A stretch of DNA of 32,500 nucleotides from Chrysomallon squamiferum. Taxonomy: Eukaryota > Mollusca > Gastropoda > Neomphalida > Peltospiridae. Numbering within the stretch: the first letter of the stretch is position 1; the number at the start of each line of letters is the position of its first letter. A model generated the notes under the pieces. That model saw only the letters and a program-made list of their open reading frames with translations. It ran no database searches and was not told the origin of the DNA. Made by a program: the position numbers and the translations under genes. Where the stretch lies: positions 26,683,350 through 26,715,849 of the forward strand of contig CM022679.1 of the NCBI GenBank assembly GCA_012295275.1. Reading direction: 5' to 3'. This document shows positions 24,424-32,500 of this stretch, one piece after another.

Positions 24424-24960
24424 TTTTTACTAGTATTTATTATTTCTTTTTCTTAATACATACTCAAAGTCAGTGAAATTCCGTTATCTAAATAACTGAT
24501 CTTTACGTGTGTGTGTGTGTGTATGATCGACACAATGCTATTAAAAGTCATCAGTTTCTTGCAAAATTATCTAATTCATTATTATAGACAAAGATGTGGG
24601 TGAACGGGACAGACTGAAATAGCTTCGTGGAATCGAGTATCATTTTATATCAACGCCAGAGAATGGATTACGAATCTGACTCACATTTTACTGTGCCTTG
24701 TATCATGTTCAGCGTATCAGCTATCAAACTAGGGACCAGTCTTTTATGCTCCCTGGAATTTGAAATTTGAATTAGGATTAAAGTTTTCTGAAAAGATGAG
24801 CAGTGAGACATCGTAATTTGTCATATAAGACAAGAAGAAAAAAAAATATATAATAATTATGATGATGAAAGACGTGTCAGAAAGTAAGGCAGTTAGTACG
24901 ATTTCCTTAAATGACATTCGTTTTTGTTGTTAACACTTGTGTTATCAGTATTAACCTGAA
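24424..24960. other. Unique DNA, nothing recognised
   Basis: Includes a short GT run (24508-24521). No gene. Confidence 0.5.
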
Positions 24961-25330
24961 TGTCATCGTAATCATCGTCAACTCTGTTGCCAGTATCACC
25001 ATCATGTCATTATCATTGTTATTGTCATCATCATAATCATTATTATCATCATTAGCAGTTTGAAGTCATATAGTGGTCATCATTAACAATATCGTACCCA
25101 CCAACAAAATCATACACGCTTCTGTTAATAACATCATACCAGCAATCATCACAACCATCCACCTTAACGTAATTCCAACACTCGCATTAACACAATATTC
25201 AAACACACATCATTAAAAATATACCAGCAAACCATTCCCAAAATCAATCATATCAGCAATAACCACCAGTGCCACACCACTGTATGATCCAAAAGTCCAC
25301 CACCAACACACCATACAAACAAACCACCAG
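24961..25330 (+). repeat. Degenerate ATC repeat passing into G-poor A/C-rich sequence
   Basis: ATC/ATT units (24961-25060) decay into a stretch (25081-25330) dominated by A, C and T with very few G on the + strand (ACCACC, CATCAT, AACACA). It probably descends from an expanded ATC/ACC array. Confidence 0.7.
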
Positions 25331-25798
25331 GAATTTCTGGACTGTCAAATCTTTTTTCGTTCAAGATCAATTGTAAATTCCCTGCGATGGCCACTTACAG
25401 GTTTATCAAGACATACCGAAAACAAACACATAACATCTGGGAATTTCGGACTCTCTAAAGAGCACTTCTCGATTCCCAGTTAGCACTGTTCAATATTCAA
25501 TTTAATTCTTGTTTTATTTCTATAATTGCAGATGCAGACATCTACACGACCTCTGGGAGTTTGTACACAGCGAGATGGCATCGTCTTTGCCTGCCGCATT
25601 CTCGGAATTATTTTAGAGAAAATCTAATCTTGCGACTGAGGTCTGCACGTTTCTACACGGCTTGTTTTACGTCGGCCGATGTGACGTGTTGGTTTTCTAG
25701 AGTAGACTGAAACAGTTTGTGGTAGAATGACGTAACGTCTTTCACTTTCACTTTAGAACGGTCACTGTTATGTGAGTCACTGTTACGACGATACAGCA
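25331..25798 (+). other. Upstream region with candidate splice acceptor and CRE-like site
   Basis: A pyrimidine-rich stretch ending TTTCTATAATTGCAG (AG at 25530-25531) looks like a 3' splice site. The ATG immediately after it opens only a 31-codon frame (25532-25627), so any exon here would be a leader. TGACGTAA at 25728-25735 resembles a CREB/ATF site. GTCACTGTTA is repeated at 25761 and 25776. Role in the downstream receptor gene is conjecture. Confidence 0.3.
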
Positions 25799-26055
25799 GA
25801 ACGTGATTTGACAGTATTGTAAAACGTGATATGACAATATAGTAGAACGTGATTTTACAGAATTGTAACACGTGATATGACAGTACCGTAGAACGTAATA
25901 TGACAGTATAGCAGAACGTGATTTTACAGAATTTTAACACGTGATATGACAGTACTGAAGAACGTAATATGACAGTGTTATAGAACGTAATATGACAATG
26001 TTATAGAACGGCATATGACAAAATATTAAAACATGTTATGACAATATAGTAGAAC
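25799..26055 (+). repeat. 23-bp minisatellite, 11 copies, with trimeric order
   Basis: Copies start at 25799, 25822, 25845, 25868, 25891, 25914, 25937, 25960, 25983, 26006 and 26029, exactly 23 bp apart. The general form is GAACGTGATATGACAGTATAGTA. Copies 3-5 match copies 6-8 better than their neighbours (1, 2 and 4 differences), so there is a 69-bp higher-order unit. Copies 4 and 7 create CACGTG E-boxes at 25869-25874 and 25938-25943. It ends about 700 bp before the receptor start codon; degenerate copies may continue to about 26125. Confidence 0.95.
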
Positions 26056-26415
26056 AAATTATCGCGTTATTACAAGATAATATGAAAGCCAACAGAACGT
26101 AATGTAATATGACAATATATTCCACTATCTTGTGACAATGAAGTAGATCATAAAATCGAGTATAACGCGTTTCTGTAGTAGAGCATTTTATGTCAAAACT
26201 GTGAACTAGCAGACAGAAAAGACTGTGTTTTAACGTGACCAGGCAGAAAATGCTTTAGAATCTGAACAGAACGTCTAGTGAGATAATAGTAGAATATCCT
26301 TCTGATAGAAATTCGGACTTATGTTAGTGATTCAGTAGAAAATATTAAAACTGGATAGTAGAATGAAAGTTCTCTGTGAAAGTGTTCGTGTTTACATCAG
26401 TTAGAACATTTCCAA
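26056..26415 (+). other. AT-rich upstream or leader DNA
   Basis: No repeat array or gene. Contains scattered relics of the 23-bp unit at its left end. It may be promoter or leader of the downstream gene. Confidence 0.4.
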
Positions 26416-26552
26416 GATCCAGTTAAAGTTTTTTTTTTTATTAGATCCACGAGGAGAGACAAAAAAACAACGAACTTCAGACGGATGGATCCAGTTAAAG
26501 TTTTTTTCTGAGATCCACAACGACAGACAATAGAACGGACATCAAATGGATG
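26416..26552 (+). repeat. Tandem duplication (72 and 65 bp) in putative leader
   Basis: GATCCAGTTAAAGTTTTTTT starts both 26416 and 26488. Each copy continues with a T-rich or CTGA variation, AGATCCAC, GACAGACAA or GAGACAAA, GAAC, and ends GGATG. The copies have diverged noticeably, so the duplication is not recent. Confidence 0.8.
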
Positions 26553-26735
26553 GATTCTGTTCCAGCACCAGATATCTCACCGGCGTGTTCTGTTTTTGTT
26601 CCCATTCTTCTGTGTCTCACGGATGTAAAAGGATTTACTGTTTCAGTCATATATAAGTTTTTTATGATAGGAACTGTGTGTTCGTGTTGGATTACAATCT
26701 GTAGCAGAATAGGAATCGTGCGTCTTTCTGTGTGA
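26550..26735 (+). other. Possible upstream ORF, 61 codons
   Basis: An ATG at 26550 opens a 61-codon frame ending at TGA 26733-26735, 23 nt before the receptor start codon and in a different frame. If transcription begins upstream of 26550, this uORF could reduce initiation at 26759. If the TATA-like element at 26650 is used, it would be absent from the mRNA. The product has no recognisable domain. Confidence 0.3.
26650..26657 (+). promoter_or_regulatory. Candidate TATA box TATATAAG
   Basis: A good match to the TATA consensus, 102 bp upstream of the start codon. Transcription about 30 bp downstream would give a leader of roughly 80 nt. The surrounding AT-rich DNA makes chance matches common, and no clear initiator was seen. 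Confidence 0.3.
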
Positions 26736-26758
26736 ATCCGCATTCGGAACAGAAGAAA

Positions 26759-27184
26759 ATGAACCCCAAGTGGATCATTCGCGCTGCGATCATCATCCTC
26801 ATCCACGTGGTCGTGTTCAGCCAGGGCAAACTCGAGGTCCACTTTCACGCCCTGATTCCGCACCACTTCGCGTGGGCGGAGGAATTCAAGCGAGCCCTGA
26901 TTTCCAAGCTGTGGAGTTTCCGCAGGGACAGGCGATACCTCAGCATGTTCCGCACGTTCCGCGCCAGCACCAACGTCACGTTCCTCAAACAGGACAGCCC
27001 CGACGAGATCCTCAACACCTTCTGCGACGTCATCTTTCCCTCGCACACCACCGTCATCCTGCACATCAACAACCCGTTGTCCATACGGCGGCGGACGTCG
27101 GCGAACAAGTACGTCAACGAGCTGACGGACTATTTCGGAATTCCGCTCATTTCGTGGGACGCTGAGTTTTCAGGATCAAGTTAC
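26759..27184 (+). CDS. GRIN2: First coding exon of an NMDA receptor GluN2-like subunit (partial)
   Basis: Encodes the first 142 residues of a ligand-gated cation channel subunit acting at the plasma membrane, presumably synaptic. Visible: a signal peptide (residues 1 to about 22: basic start, then AAIIILIHVVVF), then the start of the bilobed amino-terminal domain. VILHINNP (99-106), YVNELTDYFGIPLISWDAEFSG (118-139) and Cys89 in TFCDVI fit the GluN2 pattern in which a Cys near residue 86 makes a domain disulfide. Asn72-Val-Thr is an N-glycosylation sequon. Residues 50-69 are unusually basic and aromatic. ATG 26759 is the first ATG after an in-frame stop at 26702, and it precedes the signal peptide. 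The exon ends in phase 0 at TAC|GTAAGT. Codons are strongly G/C-ending, unlike the flanks. Ligand-binding domain and channel exons lie outside the window. GluN3 or a divergent iGluR is less likely. Subfamily from motif memory, not a search. Confidence 0.75.
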
Positions 27185-27190
27185 GTAAGT
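27185..27190 (+). other. Consensus 5' splice site GTAAGT
   Basis: TAC|GTAAGT matches the metazoan donor consensus fully on the intron side. G+C drops sharply just beyond it and protein similarity stops, as expected for an exon-intron border. The reading frame stays open by chance or design to a TAA ending near 27388. Confidence 0.85.
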
Positions 27191-27520
27191 ATAAGTGTGA
27201 TATACGTTTGTTGTTTTTTGTTAAGGTACGCTTGTTGTGGGTCCGATCATTATGTTCACACACGTGACAATTTTGCTAGTGGTGTTATTGTCATTCTGAG
27301 CTGCAGAAAACAAGTGATAATGGATGAATTGGTTGAGCTATTTGCTCAGACCATGTCAGACACAGTTTTGATTACGTTTTTATAAGTATGTTATGTTGGC
27401 ATATGAAACTGTATTATTAAGTGATCCCAAAAAAATTTGGAATGGGAAATGAGCAGTTAGAAATAGAGAAATGCATAACAACAATTATAGTTTTGTTCGG
27501 TTTATAGTCTGTTTGTCTGT
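27191..27520 (+). other. Start of intron 1
   Basis: AT-rich intronic sequence. The exon frame continues open for about 67 codons before a stop; composition (Val/Ile/Cys-rich) is unlike the receptor domain. No further exon recognised. Confidence 0.5.
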
Positions 27521-27575
27521 TTTCTTTTTCTTTTCTTTATTTATTTATCTGTCTGTCCATCTATCTATCTATCTG

Positions 27576-27634
<59 letters not shown>

Positions 27635-27730
27635 TGTATTATTATTTGTATTTGTATTGTATTTGTATAGTTGTTGTTCATTTAATTTTTGTTGTTGTTG
27701 TTGTTCAGTTGGGATTCCACTGTGTTTTGT
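27521..27730. repeat. TCTG/TCTA, (ATT)n and GTT repeats in intron 1
   Basis: TTTA/TCTG/TCTA units (27535-27575), an ATT array (27579-27632), TTTGTA units and a GTT block (27690-27706). The Leu/Phe frame across it is an artefact. Confidence 0.92.
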
Positions 27731-27958
27731 TTTTGTGTTGTTGTTTTTTGTGGGTTTTTTAGTTTCGTACTTACATTATTTCCTGCTCTGTTCAGTTTTA
27801 ATTAAGTTTATCTAAATTCAGTTTAGTTAAATTTATTTTAGTCCTTAACGTGTTCATTTCAGTTTTTATTCAATTATTCTTAGTCCAAGTTTTTTCAGTT
27901 CTTTTTGTCTCAGTTTAGATCATTTAATTTCGGTTAAATTTTTGCCAAATTAGCATGT

Positions 27959-29237
27959 AACGCAAGAAACAAGATCTGTATTCTGTTTCTAGTTATAAAT
28001 ATTTACCAGTTAACTGAAGAAACAAGATCTGTATTCTGTGTCTAGTTATAAATATTTACCAGTTAACTGAAGAAACAATATCTGTATTCTATATCTAGTT
28101 ATAAATATTTACCAGTTAACGCAAGAAACAAGATCTGTATTCTGTTTCTAGTTATAAATATTTACCAGTTAACTGAAGAAACAAGATCTGTATTCTGTGT
28201 CTAGTTATAAATATTTACCATTTAACTGAAGAAACAATATCTGTATTCTATATCTAGTTATAAATATTTACCAGTTAACGCAAGAAACAAGATCTGTATT
28301 CTGTTTCTAGTTATAAATATTTACCAGTTAACTGAAGAAACAAGATCTGTATTCTGTGTCTAGTTATAAATATTTACCAGTTAACTGAAGAAACAAGATC
28401 AATATTCTGTATCTAGTTATAAATATTTACCAGTTAACTGAAGAAACAAGATCTGTATTCTATATCTAGTTATAAATATTTACCAGTTAACTGAAGAAAG
28501 AAGATCTGTATTCTACATCTAGTTATAAATATTTACCAGTTAACTGAAGAAACAAGATCAATATTCTGTTTCTAGTTATAAATATTTACTCAGTTAACTG
28601 AAGAAACAAGATCTATATTCTGTATCTAGTTATAAATATTTACCAGTTAATTGAAGAAACAAGATCTGTATTCTATATCTAGTTATACATATTTACCAGT
28701 TAACTGAAGAAACAAGATCTGTATTCTGTGTCTAGTTATACATATTTACCAGTTAACTGAAGAAACAAGATCTGTATTCTATATCTAGTTATAAATATTT
28801 ACCAGTTAACTGAAGAAACAAGATCTGTATTCTGTGTCTAGTTATAAATATTTACCAGTTAACTGAAGAAACAAGATCTGTATTCTATATCTAGTTATAA
28901 ATATTTACCAGTTAACTGAAGAAACAAGATCTGTATTCTGTATCTAGTTATAAATATTTACCAGTTAACTGAAGAAACAAGATCTGTATTCTGTATCTAG
29001 TTATAAATATTTACCAGTTAACTGAAGAAACAAGATCAATTTTCTGTGTCTAGTTATAAATATTTACTCAGTTAACTGAAGAAACAAGATCAATATTCTG
29101 TGTCTAGTTATAAATATTTACTCAGATAACTGAAGAAACAAGATCAATATTCTGTATCTACTTATAAATATTTACTCAGTTAACTGAAGAAACAAGACCT
29201 ATATTCTGTATCTGTTTATAAATATTTACCCAGTTAG
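27959..29237 (+). repeat. 53-bp minisatellite, about 24 copies, higher-order at left end
   Basis: Contiguous copies of a 53-bp unit, e.g. TTAACTGAAG at 28381 and 28434. Each has GAAGAAACAAGATCTGTATT, TCTAGTTATAAATATTTACC and AGTTAA. The first eight copies follow an A-B-C order: A (AACGCAAG...CTGTTTCT), B (ACTGAAG...CTGTGTCT), C (AATATCTG...CTATATCT), repeated with a 159-bp period. Later copies lose this order. Many units contain AGATCT and TATAAATA. The rightmost copies are the most diverged (GATCAATATT, TTACTCAG). No spacers, so not a CRISPR array; not a multiple of three, so not coding. Confidence 0.97.
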
Positions 29238-30017
<780 letters not shown>

Positions 30018-30120
30018 ATATATATCAGTCTCTTTGTCTCTCTGCATGTCTCTTTTCTATTTTTCTTACTCTCTCTCCATCTTTCTCTCGATCTAAGCCA
30101 GTTATCATCTCTTTCTCTTT

Positions 30121-30201
30121 AAAACACAAACACAGACACACAAACAAACAGACACAAACACAGACACAGAGATACAGTCACAAACACAAACACAAACACA
30201 C

Positions 30202-30235
<34 letters not shown>
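30121..30235. repeat. AC-rich microsatellite
   Basis: ACAC, AAAC and AGAC units, nearly pure AC from 30200 to 30235. Confidence 0.92.
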
Positions 30236-30237
<2 letters not shown>

Positions 30238-31302
30238 TTGTTTTTCTCGCTTTCTGCAATCTAAACCAGACAGAAACTAGAGACTCCATGATATATTATC
30301 AGCTTTCTTCAGACTGATGTTAAGAGATCAAGAAAAACAAATTTATTATTATTATTATAAACAGAAAAAAAGGTTCGGAGCCAAAAATCCAGAATAAAAT
30401 AGTTTAATATTCTTTTAAAATCATGCCAGATCAAAGGATTCAAAACAGAAGAAAAAAAAAATAATAATAAAAAAATGAAAGGATATGTACGGTTGTAGCA
30501 ATCAACAATTGCCTTTTCCATTTGGAAATAAATAAATAAAGTAAATAAAGTTTCTTCTGAAGCATTTATGTTTGCTACATATGGATTTCCTGCAATAAAT
30601 ATATACAGTAATGCAAAATTCTGTTGTTAGTTTTTTTTTTTAATACTGATCTGTAAATAATTTTTATTTTTTTTTTTTTTTTGTTCCTTTGACACAAAAT
30701 ACAATCATTTACAAGAAAGCTTGCTACTATTACTGTGAAATGACTTTACTCTCTCTCTCTCTCTAGTGTAACGAACGGAAAAAACTACTGGAATCAAATT
30801 ACGCACTCGTAAATTAATTACGATTCATCGTAACACGTTGCGAGTCTATTCTGAGGACCGTGCTGTACAAACGTGTGTGTAATTTGTTTTGTTAAGACGT
30901 TAGCACAATCGGAAAATACAATGAAAATAGAATACTCACGTTCAGAAACACGTAATTAGATTAATTTTCTAATACGGTTGTTTCTGTTTAATTTTCTGTA
31001 CGAATTATTGTAAAAAGTCTGTTAACCAAGCAGTCTGTTCGTTTTGTCTGTCTGTTTATCTGTTCGTGTGTCTGTCTGTCTGTATACATCTCTCTCTATT
31101 TCGATCTGTTTATATTTTTTTCCATTTCTTCTTCCTCATCTTTTTTTTTTCTGTTTTCTTTTCTTTCTTTCCTTTTTTTTTATTAATTTATTATAATTTT
31201 TGCTGTTCTGTGAAATGCAACACAAAGTACATAATTACTTAATTTCATTTACTATTCAAATTCTTTCTTCTTCTTTGCTTTCAATCACCTTTTTCTTCTT
31301 CT

Positions 31303-31305
<3 letters not shown>
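30236..31305. other. Intron 1 AT-rich DNA, nothing recognised
   Basis: Short arrays only: TAT units (30343-30358), T runs (30631-30641, 30665-30682), CT (30751-30765), TCTG units (31047-31083) and T/C-rich sequence (31110-31190). No splice-bounded exon recognised. Confidence 0.5.

Positions 31306-31340
<35 letters not shown>
31306..31340. repeat. Poly-T run, about 35 bp
   Basis: Uninterrupted T run within a pyrimidine-rich stretch (31260-31380). Confidence 0.93.
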
Positions 31341-31343
<3 letters not shown>

Positions 31344-31617
31344 TTTCTTCATTTGATTTTCCCACTTTTTTTTTTAGAAAAAAAATTTGTATCCATTTTT
31401 TTTTCTCCATCTTGGTAAACTTTAAAAAATGTCTTCTTTTCTGATAAAATAAAATAAGTAACGGAGTACGTAATTTGATAGTTTCTTCGTTAAAATCAAA
31501 TAATTTGTCAGGCAGGATAGATTCAGTCTACTTTGAATTTTCACAGACACAATACACTTCACAATACAAGATTTGTGGATGGATGAGTGAATCAAAAATA
31601 AATGCATGAAATAGTTA

Positions 31618-32003
31618 AAGAAACAATAAATGAATGAATGAAGTTAACTGAACAACTAAACAAATGCAGGGATGATTGAATGACAGGCTGAGTGAGTAAA
31701 CGAATGAATGAATTAAAGGAAGTAAGGAAAGGAAGGAAGGAATGAGTGCATGAATGAAGAAAGGACGAATGAATATTTGAATAAAATCAGATTTTTTTTT
31801 TTAAATTTAACACTTAGCAATGAATATACTTGTAACCGTGAGCAATGAGTTTCTGAGTTAATGATGAATGAACGAACGAACGAACGAACGAATACCTTTT
31901 CATTAATTAAACATGAATAATTCGGTCTGTAATCAGTGAGTAAAAATGAACGAACAAATAAACAAGTAAATGAATGAATGAACGAATGAATCATCTGACT
32001 GAT
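31618..32003. repeat. Degenerate (TGAA)n / (GAAC)n tetranucleotide array
   Basis: Blocks of ATGA, GAAT, GGAA and GAAC units (for example GAAC at 31869-31890 and TGAA at 31971-31990) with interruptions. Short peptides on the minus strand (Ser-Phe-Ile-His, Arg-Ser-Phe-Val) come from the repeat. Confidence 0.9.
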
Positions 32004-32053
32004 GAACAAGATTTAATACTTATTTAATGACAATTCAGCACATTGTAATATTA

Positions 32054-32219
32054 CATGGCCGTAACTATACGTGAGGCAAATGCCTCATATCGAAATTAAC
32101 GAATTTGTTTTAATTTATTTATTTTATTTTATACAAAGGTTTTATTTTAAAAATATAAAATATAAATGGCTATAATCGAGGATTTTGCATCTTTCAAGTC
32201 GTAGCTACCCCCCCCACCA
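32054..32219. mobile_element. Possible hAT-type terminus-like motifs
   Basis: CATGGCCGTAACTATACGTG (from 32054) and CAAGTCGTAGCTACCCCCCC (from 32195) resemble each other and the CA-GGCGTAGCTA start common to many hAT-like non-autonomous elements; both read in the same orientation. The first includes a perfect inverted repeat TGAGGCA-AA-TGCCTCA (32072-32087). No opposing ends or 8-bp target duplications were confirmed. Confidence 0.3.
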
Positions 32220-32464
32220 ATTTTCTTTTTTTTTGCTCCGATTCATTCGACGATTAAGTGTCTTTGTCTCATTTCAAAAACAGTCTAGTTAAGGCCATGT
32301 ATTATCAATTTTGAGATAGCAAATAATGATAAGAGATCCACAGTAAAGACTACTATTATCATTTTAAGATATACGTCGACTGTAAGTGAAGTAATCTAAT
32401 AGAAATATGAAGAAGCAGAATTGATTATATGATTCATAATAACAAAATCAAACAGAACATCAAT
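32220..32464. other. AT-rich DNA, nothing recognised
   Basis: No gene or array supported. Confidence 0.5.
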
Positions 32465-32497
32465 AATAATAACAACAACAACAACAACAACAATAAT
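32465..32497. repeat. (AAT)n/(AAC)n microsatellite at window edge
   Basis: AAT, then about eight AAC units, then AAT. It may continue beyond the window. Confidence 0.92.
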
Positions 32498-32500
32498 AGT

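Noticed and set aside
25653-25940. 95-codon minus-strand frame across the 23-bp array
   Set aside because: Repetitive Val-Leu-Gln-Phe-Cys-Lys peptide generated by the minisatellite, with no known domain.
26495-27064. 189-codon minus-strand frame opposite the receptor exon
   Set aside because: An antisense shadow of a GC-rich exon; the + strand has a signal peptide, family motifs and a splice donor.
26770-27165. 131-codon + frame overlapping the receptor exon
   Set aside because: Pro/His/Arg/Gln-rich composition typical of an out-of-frame reading of GC-rich coding DNA.
27959-29237. CRISPR-like repeat array
   Set aside because: Units are contiguous without unique spacers, the host is eukaryotic and no cas genes are present; it is a minisatellite.

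Overview
This is a eukaryotic, AT-rich, gene-poor stretch packed with microsatellites: pure di-, tri- and tetranucleotide arrays (CT/GA, AAT, TACA, TCTA/TCTG, TGAA), homopolymer A/T runs, several minisatellites and tRNA-derived SINE-like fragments. Together with one split, GC-rich, neuronal-type receptor exon, this looks like a lophotrochozoan genome. A mollusc is most likely, and a cephalopod is plausible because of the density of long simple repeats. That assignment is inference; nothing in the window names the species. There is no bacterial or phage gene organisation and no CRISPR array.

Only one protein-coding feature is convincing. On the + strand, ATG 26759 to a consensus splice donor (exon end 27184) encodes a signal peptide and the start of the amino-terminal domain of an ionotropic glutamate receptor. 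It most resembles the NMDA-receptor GluN2 (NMDAR2) family. The rest of the gene should lie beyond the right edge; no second exon was recognised in 27185-32500.

Layout: 1-10700 is AT-rich intergenic DNA with many simple repeats, a 26-bp minisatellite (about 2026-2510), a small CpG-rich island with a CTCF-like motif (5448-5640) and a 488-bp AAT array (7262-7749). 10700-20100 holds a degenerate ACCGGTTT repeat, three SINE-like fragments, a 725-bp polypurine tract, a nested hairpin (17369-17459) and a 53-bp minisatellite (18174-18570). 20100-25500 is mostly simple repeat plus a fourth SINE-like fragment with a trinucleotide tail. 25500-27190 is the gene's upstream region, possible leader and first coding exon, including an 11-copy 23-bp minisatellite. 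27185-32500 is intron 1, dominated by a 1.28-kb, about 24-copy array of a second 53-bp repeat whose first part has a trimeric higher-order arrangement.

No set of genes working together can be described from one exon. The most interesting structure is the flanking of this exon by two minisatellites, 23-bp upstream and 53-bp in the intron, both showing three-unit higher-order periodicity, plus another unrelated-looking array with the same 53-bp period about 8.6 kb upstream. I found no convincing new biological system; the findings are structural leads.
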